From assembly GCF_014356525.2 (NCBI RefSeq), contig NC_052516.1, forward strand, positions 20,292,257-20,356,256: a stretch of 64,000 nucleotides of DNA, given 5' to 3'. Source of the DNA: Nilaparvata lugens. Its lineage: Eukaryota; Arthropoda; Insecta; Hemiptera; Delphacidae. A program made the translations under genes and the position numbers. This document shows positions 56,458 to 64,000 of the stretch, one piece after another; the first letter of the stretch is position 1; each line of letters begins with the position of its first letter. The notes beneath the pieces were generated by a model, which was given only the letters and a program-made list of their open reading frames with translations, did no database searches and was not told the origin of the DNA.

Positions 56458-57464
56458 ATATGAGCGATTAACAAATGTTTGTAATCTATATGCGTGTTTT
56501 GTTGAATAAAGAATTTTAATTAGGAACCAGACCGATAATAATGCAGAATCAGGATGAAATTTCATTTGAGAATATTCCTAATAAACCATCAATCCTGAAA
56601 CGTTTGCTCCTGTCTTTCATTCCGCTACTGTAATTGTGATTGAAGTTATGGATAAATAAATGCAATTATATCAGGGATGATATTTCTCATACAGATCTAG
56701 ATCTAGAGCTCATGGGAAATCAAAAAAGTTGCAAACCTACACGATGTGGCAACACTTATTTTGTCGTGTGGAGGTTAATTTCTCAACTTTTTTCATCGGA
56801 TCTATAATTATTTGCACATCATGTTATCACTACGTGTGATATAATGATATAGAATGAAAAAATGATTTATCCACGCGTGAATGAATCACAAAGTTCTATT
56901 TTGAACGCTGGCTTTAGCTTCAACAATATCTGCATCAATCTCATTCCGATACATACAACATATATGACACTAGTATATATTTTCATGTATTCTGATATGA
57001 ATGTGACAGAAGTAGCTATAGATTTGCTGTTCGCTTCTTGATATAAATACTATTCAAAAAGCTATAGATATATTAATTGTATTTAGATATAAATACTGTA
57101 CAAGTAGCTCTGGATTCACCATTTGTGCTCTGATATGTAATAAAAAGGTATCCATGTATATTCTGCATGTATTCTGATATAAATGTGTCGCAACTAGGTG
57201 AAGTGAGATTGACTCCATACTTTCACTTTTCCTTGTAAGAGGCATCAATGCTTTCCATTCGACCAACGCTGTCAGTTTCAAGTGAATCTTACTATGTAGG
57301 TATAAATGTATGGTTAAATGAGACGAGTGTGCATGGTTATGGATAATGCAACAAAACCTGTATCTCTCAGGCGTGACAAGAATATCCTTTAATCCCTCAG
57401 TCCGTGACATTCACACAGAGATAAACATGGAAGCTATATTGAAGTGTGGTATTAATGTTAGTGA
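56458..57464. other. no gene supported
   Basis: AT-rich. ATTCTGATATAAATGTG(T/A)C is repeated near 56,990 and 57,170, and GATATAAATAC(T) near 57,040 and 57,088, suggesting a decayed short tandem repeat. The minus ORF at 57,054-57,410 has no motif. Confidence 0.35.
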
Positions 57465-57567
57465 GAGAGAGAGTGAGAGTGAGGGAGAGAGAGAGATAGA
57501 GTGAGAGAGATGGAGATAGAGAGATGGAGATAGAGATAGAGATAGAGATAGAGAGAGAGAGAGATTG
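57465..57567. repeat. (GA)n/(GATA)n-like microsatellite
   Basis: GAGAGAGAG, GATAGAGATAGAGATAG and ATTGATTGATTG in sequence, leading directly into the LINE tail. Confidence 0.9.
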
Positions 57568-58017
57568 ATTGATTGATTGAGTACTTTATTTATGTAGATT
57601 ACAATATATACTGGCTTATACACTTATATACAATAGCTTACAATACAGCAAAATTATAGATGAATTTACATAATATAGACTAAGAAAATAATTATTGAAC
57701 TGTATATGATATGAAAAAGCAGTTTGTAATATAATAACTCTAGATAATAATCATATTGTTATGCATCTACATAAATTGGCGGAGCTTTGGACATATCAAT
57801 GTCCATTCTTTGGAAAGAATATTAAAAATATCCTCCCCACTAACTCTCTACCAAAACGTTAATTTCGTTATTTAAACTAAGGATTTATTTATTAATGGAA
57901 ATATTGTAAAAGTTTTAATCAATATGAATATTAAAGAGAAAAAAAAACAGAAAATTGATAGAGTAAAATAATTATATAGGTAGATAAGATCAAATAAATA
58001 AAATGAAGTAGGCTGAA

Positions 58018-58018
<1 letters not shown>
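57568..58018 (-). repeat. LINE 3' UTR, sister of 37,392-37,850
   Basis: Shares ACAATAGCTTACAATACAGC, AAATTGGCGGAGCTTTGGAC and TCTTTGGAAAGAATATT with the 37.4-kb copy at high similarity. It ends (minus strand) in AATAAAGTACTCAATCAATC. Its coding part was cut off and the junction lies in a (GA)n run. Confidence 0.85.
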
Positions 58019-58073
<55 letters not shown>

Positions 58074-58170
58074 GAGAGGCAGGCAGAGTGAGCGAGAGAA
58101 AAAGGAGCAGAGTGAGAGTGAGAGAGAGCAATAGAAAAAGAGGCAGAGTAAGAGAGAGAGACAGAATATA
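58019..58170. repeat. (GA)n microsatellite
   Basis: A GA run of about 55 bases, then imperfect GAGAGTGAGAG sequence. The several minus-strand ORFs across it are Ser/Leu artefacts. Confidence 0.95.
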
Positions 58171-59580
58171 ATAGCATAGAATTTAATCACTGCCTTATTT
58201 TTTACCTAGGAGGGTGTAGTTAGGGCGCAGCCGGTATTGGAATATGGGCTTAAGTACACTCAACAATAAATTTTCCCTTTTTCGACCGAATTTGACTTAT
58301 GATGCATGATTTTGATCCGCCTTGACGAGCCGAGAAGAATTAAGTGTAGTACGATGAAATCTGAGCATTGTCAAAAGTTATAACTGTTTGAAATTATTTT
58401 GATCCTTGAGGTGTCCTTAAGCGCGCCTCTCCACTAGGAAATACTGGAATGAAGTGCATCTAACTGGTGATTCCCATAGAACATAAACTCATAAACTCAT
58501 GAACTTATGTCATTGTGCGAAATATCAATGTGAGGACAATGTAGTTGATGATGATGGTTCAAGCTGAAAATTAGGTGTTTTTCACAATACTAGGAACAAT
58601 GTTGTCAGGTATACCTGGAGATCTATATAAGGTCGAGCGCTCTACCTGATCTCAGATTGTAAAGCACAAAAATACGCTCAGAGGAATTTTGAATTATACA
58701 TCTGAATGGTAACAATCGGAAGATATTGTTGATCAAAATCTAAAATTCATCAAATCATTTTTCTTCAGATTTCACTAATTTTTGAAAAATCATAACTCAG
58801 AGATGATGAAAGGCATCCAATGTTTGGCCATACCCCTGCAATTCACCGTTTGAAGTCCCGTCGCAGCTTTCTAACAGAGACACAGGAGCTGGGCTCCTCA
58901 GCACCACAAGAAAGAATTCGACTCTGGCATGAGGGTGCAGATGCCACTGACTCAGTGCTGAGGGAGCAACTGCCAGCAGGAGCAGAGCTACCGTACAGTA
59001 AATGGAAAACTCTGAACCGCCTTAGAGCAGAGTGTGCTTGCACTAAAGAAAACCGCACTACTTGGAGGCAGATTGATGATCCTTATTGTGACTGTGGAGA
59101 CATCCAGTCAGATGACCACCTCCTAAAGTGCCGTCTTGCACCAGCATGCAATCGACAAGACCTCTTTAATTTTAATGACGAAGCTGCTATAACAGTGGAT
59201 TACTATTCTAATTTAGGCATATAATACAAGTATAATCACCTGACACGAACGAACGAACGAAGTACTCATTAGACAGAAAAAGTTCCGTTCATCTCATTCT
59301 ATCCAGAATTTTATAATCTAGAATAAAATGCGAGAGCAAATATTTCTGTCCGATCACGAGATTTGACAGAAATAGCTGAAAACTGGAAAATGAGCCGAAA
59401 ATCCGAAGTTTTTGGGCCACTCTGTATCTAGCACAAGGAAATTTTGCATGAAGAAATTGGTTCTGGACTTCTTTTATGTACCCAAATAATATATTGAAAA
59501 ATCAGAACTACAATATAAATTGCAAGCACACCCCCTTTTTTATGTTTATATTGACTGGACTAGTATGTGATAGTGTTATA
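58171..59580. mobile_element. half copy of the 11-12.3-kb fold-back element, with a nested LINE
   Basis: Blocks shared with 11,044-12,320: CTTAAGCGCGCCTCTCCACT (inverse of the loop there), CACCTAATTTTC-type sequence as AAATTAGGTGTTTTTCACAA, AACAATCGGAAGATATTGTT and GGCCACTCTGTATCTAGCAC, to GCAAGCACACCCCCTTTTT. Homology runs on both sides of 58,801-59,262, which is an insertion. The left-most part (58,171-58,370) has no partner in the window. Confidence 0.82.
58801..59262 (+). pseudogene. LINE C-terminal fragment inserted in the fold-back element
   Basis: The open frame from the left junction reads DERHPMFGHTPAIHRLKSRR and then KTLNRLRAECACTKENRTTW. CDCGDIQSDDHLLKC (a zinc-binding C-x-C...H...C arrangement) follows, typical of the end of LINE ORF2 proteins; it ends at a TAA (59,222-59,224). 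The insertion ends with (GAAC)n (ACGAACGAACGAACGAAG), a short tandem tail instead of poly-A. The empty site (ACTCAGTACTCATT at 12,045) shows exactly where it entered. 5'-truncated, no RT core. Confidence 0.88.
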
Positions 59581-59749
59581 TTTATTCATTCATGTGGCTT
59601 ATTCATTCATTCATTTCTTGTTAATTCATCAGCAGAGAGACCCTTTTGAATGTTCTGCCTTGCCGTAGTACCCAATGTGTATTGTTATCATAGAACATGA
59701 AATGAATCCATTAATTGATTAATTGCTTATATTAAGAGGGGATTAAGAA
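59581..59749. other. no feature seen
   Basis: Contains a short (ATTC)n run (TTCATTCATTC at about 59,606). Confidence 0.5.
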
Positions 59750-60110
59750 CTCAGATAACTCTGCCACACAAGATCCAAAATAGATGTGAAAAGAAAGAAT
59801 AGTAAGAGAGTGAGATGGAGAGGGAGAGTGAGAGATAGATAATAGAGGAAGAGGGTGGATGTGGAAAAGAGAGAGACTGAGAGGGGGTGAAAGAGTGAGG
59901 GACGGAATGAGTGAGTGTGAAGGATTTAGAATGAGTGGTAAAGAGAGATGAGGTGAGTCCCAGAAAGATGCAGTACTTGAAAAAAAGGATGTGATTCTGT
60001 AAGGGATAATGAGAGAACAAATGGAGAAAGAGAGGGAAAATAATATAGAAGAAGTGAAAGAGTCAGTAGGAGAGGAAGAGAGGGAGAAAGAGCAAGTAAG
60101 AGAGAACATT
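59750..60110. repeat. purine-rich low-complexity tract
   Basis: GAGAGGGAGAG and GTGAGAGATAG wording on +; minus ORFs are Ser/Leu artefacts. Confidence 0.75.
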
Positions 60111-60814
60111 CAATGACGGTTCAAATCCACCGCGTCAAAAATGGCATAATAACCTTTACAAATGGAGGGGATGCTGCTATATTCGGTTTCATTGTTGCTG
60201 ATTGCATTAGAGTAGGGGAAGGTCTTTGACAGAACACTGGGAATGACATTTGAATTGTTGTGGGAGGATGGTATTTAGGTTTATATTGCTGTGAAAATAT
60301 TTATTTTTGTTGTATAGTTCATACGTAGTGCATGTGAAAATGGACAGATGCATTGTATAGCTGGGTCACTACATGACCAGTCTGTACGTTGAAAAATGTT
60401 TATAATATCCAGATAAAATATAGTATATAGTTGAAGATCTTTTTTTTCGACAAGTTGATGTAATAATGAGTGAATTTCTCATAAACATAATTTTCTATAT
60501 GAAGTATCCCTTCTTCTTTGTTACAGATGCGTCATCCTCAAACATAAGTGAGAGAACAAAAGCACTAGACTCTAAGAAAGTTGAAAAATAACTAAATGAA
60601 GTGTAACTTCCACTGCCATTTAAAAGAAGATAGTAAGAATAATATAGAAACTACTAGTAGAGAAATAGAAAAGGATCACTACGTGCCAGCAAGGGATATG
60701 AAATCATCATTATAGGGTGAGTAGATTCAATTTATAGTCTAGATTTTGTTTATTTAGTAGTTAGTAACAGAGTTATTAGAATACCGCATCCTTGGATGAA
60801 ACTTACCTCTTACC
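60111..60814. other. no feature seen
   Basis: AT-rich non-coding sequence. A diverged duplication relates 60,779-60,815 (CCGCATCCTTGGATGAAACT) to about 61,098-61,135 (ACAGCATCCTTGAATGAAAC). Confidence 0.45.
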
Positions 60815-60960
60815 AAAAAAAAAAAAAACAAAAAAAAAAAAAACAAAACAAAATCAAATCAAAGTTTTTATTCGCAATTTAAACAATAATATTGAGGATC
60901 CTGCCAAACCCGAAGTTTTTTCGGCGGGTCCCCAGTTACAAAGAAAACAAGTTACAAAAA
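60815..60960 (-). repeat. A-run and LINE 3' end with stem (minus strand)
   Basis: An A-rich run (60,815-60,850) precedes AATCAAATCAAAGTTTTTAT, i.e. a minus-strand 3' end AATAAAAACTTTGATTTG. Upstream on the minus strand CCCGCCGAAAAAACTTCGGG forms a stem-loop, as in CR1-like LINE 3' ends (family knowledge). Confidence 0.5.
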
Positions 60961-61900
60961 ATAAATATGACACTTCAAGATTTCAAGTATAAATATTGTG
61001 AATGAAACTGATGGCTTTCTGGAAATTTTGATACCCATTGAATGATTTTTCAATTTCCATTTTTCTTTAATCATTATTGAATTATCAATTTATCGGAGTA
61101 CAGCATCCTTGAATGAAACTTACCACTTACAAACAAAAATATTTACAACTATAAATTGTGAATGAAAGTAGTGGATTTGTTGATATTTTCTCAGAATACT
61201 CATTGAAGGAGTTTTTAAATTGAATCTCTTTAACCATTATTGAATTATCAATATGTTGTCGAAAGTGCTTCACTGTTGCATATTGTTCTTGTATAATGTC
61301 TATCAAGAGTTCACCTTATTGCAAGTTAAATTGGAAGGAGAAGTTCAATAATAATTAAACAAAACTATAAAAGATTATAGCAATTTTTTCCCGAGGACTC
61401 AATGATCTAGGGCTCTTGAAACAACAGATACCTCGTGTCATATTCACATACGAATTCACATGTCCTTTTCTCTAAGTAATTGGAATTGAATCTCTGGATA
61501 TCTCTGATGTTTTCTCCATACAATAATCAAAAGGAATGCTACAACTGTTCAACAAAATAATTTCCAGACTGACAACGTTTTAATACTCGTTAACACTGAA
61601 ATATATAGATACTATACATACATATATAGAAATACTATACATACTATACAATCATAGTATAGATACTATACTCTACTGCAGTACTACATACTTTAGTTTA
61701 TTGTGAAAATAAATTCTAGAAATGAATCAATCTCTCCTTCAATCTCTCACTTCTCCTTTCAATGTTCCAAAATATCTTGACAACTCTCGCTTTTACTATG
61801 GAATAATATTGTGAATGTCAATGTTACATGATTATTAATCATCAAATCACTTTTCCTCTCCATGCTCCAACAATAATTTAGACATCTTTTTCCATTTCAG
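60961..61900. other. no gene; probable intron/upstream DNA of the 62-kb exon
   Basis: AT-rich. It ends in CATCTTTTTCCATTTCAG at 61,883-61,900, a convincing 3' splice acceptor. Confidence 0.4.
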
Positions 61901-62061
61901 AAACCGTAACAATTCTCCGCCAATCAACAAGCTCTGTGATGTGCTCAAGAACTAATAGAATCACCACTAGATACCGACGTCTCCTCAATTTGCGTCACCC
62001 ACGAAACAGTCCTCCAATCACGCGACGAAACTCATTAGACCGCCATTTTGGTTAATCTATA
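61901..62061 (+). promoter_or_regulatory. candidate exon start or proximal promoter
   Basis: After the acceptor, one frame is open for about 50 codons (VTILRQSTSSVM ... RRNSLDRHFG) to a TAA at 62,054, with CpG content above background. GACCGCCATTTTGG (62,037-62,051) resembles the YY1/Pho-type AAAATGGCGG motif often near promoters. Either an internal exon (spliced 5' UTR) or a promoter fits. Confidence 0.35.
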
Positions 62062-63342
62062 ATGACCAAGACTGGACTACAATCAGTGTTTGTGTGTTGT
62101 AAAAATCATTTGAGTCCAAAAAACCCCCCACCACTCATTAATTGTTTGGGACTAACAGACTGCAATTCAAATTCCAAAACCTTGTCAACGTTTGCCAGAT
62201 TCAAGAGCAGACAAGTTACCAATATTCCCAGTGGATTGAATAGGGAATCGGGTGAGATTTGTGTTACTTCCGGTGAATATCACGTCGTTTCCACTAAAAC
62301 CCCGAATACTTCCAGTCAATCTCATGATAAATTACTTTCCAATAAACTCAGTGCAACTTCTAAACAATTGGTGACTACTCCAAGACTAAGTCAGTCCACT
62401 TTCAGTGAATCTTGTGTCTTCTCTAGGTTAATAAGTGATAGTTTTTATGAACATTCATCAGCATCCACAGTGTCTTCTGTTTCTACAAATCAAATCCTAT
62501 CTTATTTGGCTCAATCAGGAACAATCAGAAAATTCTTAGTTACTACTGGACAAATTTGTTCCACAACAAAACAATTTTCCATCACTTCCAGTAACCTCTA
62601 TGTAACTTCTGAAAAATTTACTCCCCCATCCAGTAGATCTTGTGCCATTAAAAGGCAGATTTGTCAACCTGGTAACTTTCCTGAAGCCTCCAGACAGAAC
62701 TGTATCAATCTAAGTTGTTCCCATAACAGTTCAGGTGAACCCAGTGATATATCTGAATTTCCTTCTTTACCTAGCATAGTCTATGTGAGTTCTGAACAAT
62801 TTCTCACAAGATTTGAACAATATTCCACACACTCTAATAAATCTCATCTAGTGATTCCCGGTCAAGACTGTGAAACTCCCTTGAATAAATCCTGTGCAAC
62901 TCCCAGACAAGTTCGTGTTAATTCTTGTCAATCATGTTCAACTTCTGGTAAATCTCATGTTATTTCTGGACAGTTCAAATCCACTTACAGTGAACCTTGT
63001 GCCACTACTGCAAAACCTTGTGTACTTCTCAGACAATTTTGTACACCAGACACTTCTAACAAATCTCATGCAACTTTTGGTCAATTGTGTATAATTCCCA
63101 AACAATTTTGCGCTATTTCCGGTCAATCTCGTGCTACTTCAGGTCAATCTCGTGCTACTTCCGGTCAATCTCGCGCTACTTCCGGTCAGTCTCGCGCTAC
63201 TTCCGGTCAGTCTCGCGTTACTTCCGGTACAATCCCCTCCACTTCCGGTGTGCTTTGTTGTGCGTGTAGCAGTGTGTTGTTGAGTGCGTTCAGTTGCAAT
63301 GACGACGATCTACTTTCGGGGGCGATCAGGATTGTCCAATGA
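62062..63342 (+). CDS. 426-codon ORF built from degenerate heptapeptide repeats
   Basis: After a unique N-terminal part (residues 1-about 66, including VFVCCKNHLSPKNPPP), residues about 67-400 fall into about 45 consecutive 7-residue units with consensus (A/V)TSGQS(R/C/H). The DNA unit is 21 bp (ACTTCCGGTCAATCTCGTGC plus T). Units near the N-terminus are barely recognisable (VTSGEYH, NTSSQSH, VTTGQIC), while the last five (63,118-63,228) are almost identical. No signal peptide or known domain. Its stop TGA (63,340-63,342) overlaps the next ORF's ATG (63,339). It may be a true lineage-specific protein, a long upstream ORF in a 5' UTR, or a minisatellite that happens to lack stops; the last two other frames over the youngest units are also open. 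No homologue recognised. Confidence 0.4.
   Translation: MTKTGLQSVFVCCKNHLSPKNPPPLINCLGLTDCNSNSKTLSTFARFKSRQVTNIPSGLNRESGEICVTSGEYHVVSTKTPNTSSQSHDKLLSNKLSATSKQLVTTPRLSQSTFSESCVFSRLISDSFYEHSSASTVSSVSTNQILSYLAQSGTIRKFLVTTGQICSTTKQFSITSSNLYVTSEKFTPPSSRSCAIKRQICQPGNFPEASRQNCINLSCSHNSSGEPSDISEFPSLPSIVYVSSEQFLTRFEQYSTHSNKSHLVIPGQDCETPLNKSCATPRQVRVNSCQSCSTSGKSHVISGQFKSTYSEPCATTAKPCVLLRQFCTPDTSNKSHATFGQLCIIPKQFCAISGQSRATSGQSRATSGQSRATSGQSRATSGQSRVTSGTIPSTSGVLCCACSSVLLSAFSCNDDDLLSGAIRIVQ
63118..63240. repeat. 21-bp minisatellite, youngest units
   Basis: Five to six near-identical copies of ACTTCCGGTCAATCTCGTGC(T), with CAA/CAG and CGT/CGC third-position changes only, so the peptide is unchanged between units. 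Confidence 0.92.
63284..63296 (+). promoter_or_regulatory. possible arthropod initiator (TCAGTT)
   Basis: GCGTTCAGTTGC at about 63,286-63,297 matches the arthropod Inr TCAGT(T), 48 bp before the ATG. No clear DPE at +28. It competes with the model in which transcription starts upstream of 62 kb. Confidence 0.2.
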
Positions 63343-63585
63343 CAACATCAGCACGTCGGCTGATGCAGAGTCTCACCGGGGGGCGGCGACAGTCGAACCC
63401 GGGAGACGGGGCCAGTCAGGTCGGGGGCGGCAGCTCGTCGTCGACTAGGCTGGTGTTCAGCGGAGGCGGCAGCGGAGGCGGCGGTCACGAGCTTGACGAG
63501 ATTGCCATTGTGTCGAATGCCACCCCCGGTCAAGTCAAGTATGGCAGTGGTGGACTCACCGCTAATGGACCACGTCTTGTACCTG
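63339..63585 (+). CDS. first coding exon of an unidentified host gene (partial)
   Basis: 82 codons plus one base from an ATG at 63,339 to the donor CCTG|GTGAGT at 63,586 (phase 1). It begins MTTSARRLMQSLTGGRRQ. A Gly/Ser-rich stretch (GGGSSSS, GGGSGGGG) follows, then the more complex HELDEIAIVSNATPGQVKYG. The base composition jumps to GC-rich with many CpGs, unlike everything else in the window, as expected of a conserved coding exon. An in-frame TGA at about 63,298 precedes the ATG, so this is a plausible real start even though the context (CCA before ATG) is weak. I do not recognise the protein; the acidic/hydrophobic block after the linker suggests a cytosolic N-terminal tail. Confidence 0.6.
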
Positions 63586-64000
63586 GTGAGTCACAAATAT
63601 TATCAATTTTCATTATACAAGTAATTAAGTTATGAATTAATTTTTTGTAGTAGGCCTAGTTATCCAGGTGTAAAAACAAACAGATTTATGCTTCGAAATG
63701 TAAACTTTGTGTGAAATAATAATTTCTGAGATGATGTTTGAAAAAAACAGTTAGAGGTTTTTGGCAAGAAATTAGGGAGATCAGGGATGTGATCACATCG
63801 AATGAGTGTGATCATTGAATGAATATGTGCAAGAGCAAGCTTGGTTATTCATAACCAAGCATGCAGATGAAAAACAAAATATGAGAATAGCAATAGAACG
63901 CTGAAAACTGAACGCTTGCACTTGCTGGTTGCGTTCAGTGTGAGCAGCTACGTGCAAGTCACAACGTGTTTCAATGGAACTTTTAAAATTTTGGTTTTCG
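63586..64000 (+). other. start of intron, no other feature
   Basis: Begins GTGAGTCACA and is AT-rich thereafter. AAGCTTGGTTATTCATAACC and TGCGTTCAG-type inverted wording near 63,836-63,935 are minor. The gene continues beyond the window. Confidence 0.55.

Noticed and set aside
1..64000. tRNA, rRNA, CRISPR or bacterial-type operon features
   Set aside because: I looked for tRNA B-box-like sequence, direct-repeat arrays with unique spacers and tightly packed ORFs, and found none.

Overview
This is a eukaryotic nuclear window, AT-rich and repeat-dense, most likely from an insect. The evidence is non-LTR retrotransposons with insect-type 3' ends, a hAT-type element, many short terminal-inverted-repeat (TIR) elements, GT-AG introns and extended intergenic DNA. 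A hemipteran such as a planthopper would fit the repeat style, but that is an impression and not something the sequence proves. There are no operons, rRNA, tRNA or CRISPR arrays that I can support.

Only two places look like host gene. (1) At 25,416-26,021 (+) two short exons with compatible splice phases follow a promoter-like segment with a TGACGTCA site; the encoded N-terminus begins MASFQENVYICSTREY and I do not recognise the family. A possible third exon lies at 39,503-39,660. (2) At the right edge, 61,901-63,585 (+), there is a GC-rich coding exon (start 63,339, phase-1 donor at 63,586). Directly before it is a 426-codon ORF made largely of a degenerating heptapeptide repeat (consensus ATSGQSR). 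Its stop overlaps the next start codon as ATGA.

The rest is mostly transposable-element debris. 18.1-22.2 kb holds a nearly complete ORF2 of a Jockey-like LINE on the minus strand, with a 1,136-bp non-autonomous hAT element (perfect 8-bp target duplication) inserted just after its stop codon. Reverse-transcriptase fragments of other LINEs lie at 16.4, 26.1-27.1, 27.5, 28.7, 30.5-31.5, 35.1, 37.4-38.3, 44.4 and 58.8-59.3 kb. LINE 3' tails ending in short tandem repeats lie at 4.6, 48.1, 52.5, 57.6 and 60.9 kb. A TIR family ('A', ends TATAGTGAGGTCCACG) has five copies, a roughly 700-bp family ('B', start ATATCGGGGCACCGAGCTTC) has five full or partial copies, and several fold-back elements form long hairpins (4.1, 6.9-7.1, 11.0-12.3, 17.5, 34.8, 41.1-42.0 kb).

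Long homopurine/homopyrimidine tracts are another feature: purine-rich on + at 0.3-0.85, 10.0-10.6, 29.1-29.4, 53.9-55.0 and 59.75-60.1 kb, and pyrimidine-rich at 1.1-1.4, 5.55-5.9, 13.3-14.8 and 39.05-39.3 kb. Most of the long 'ORFs' in these tracts are low-complexity artefacts. I found no complete protein-coding gene and no clear novel multi-gene system. The most unusual items are the heptad-repeat ORF with the ATGA junction, the unidentified split gene, the long fold-back elements and a 94-bp near-perfect hairpin at 56.4 kb.
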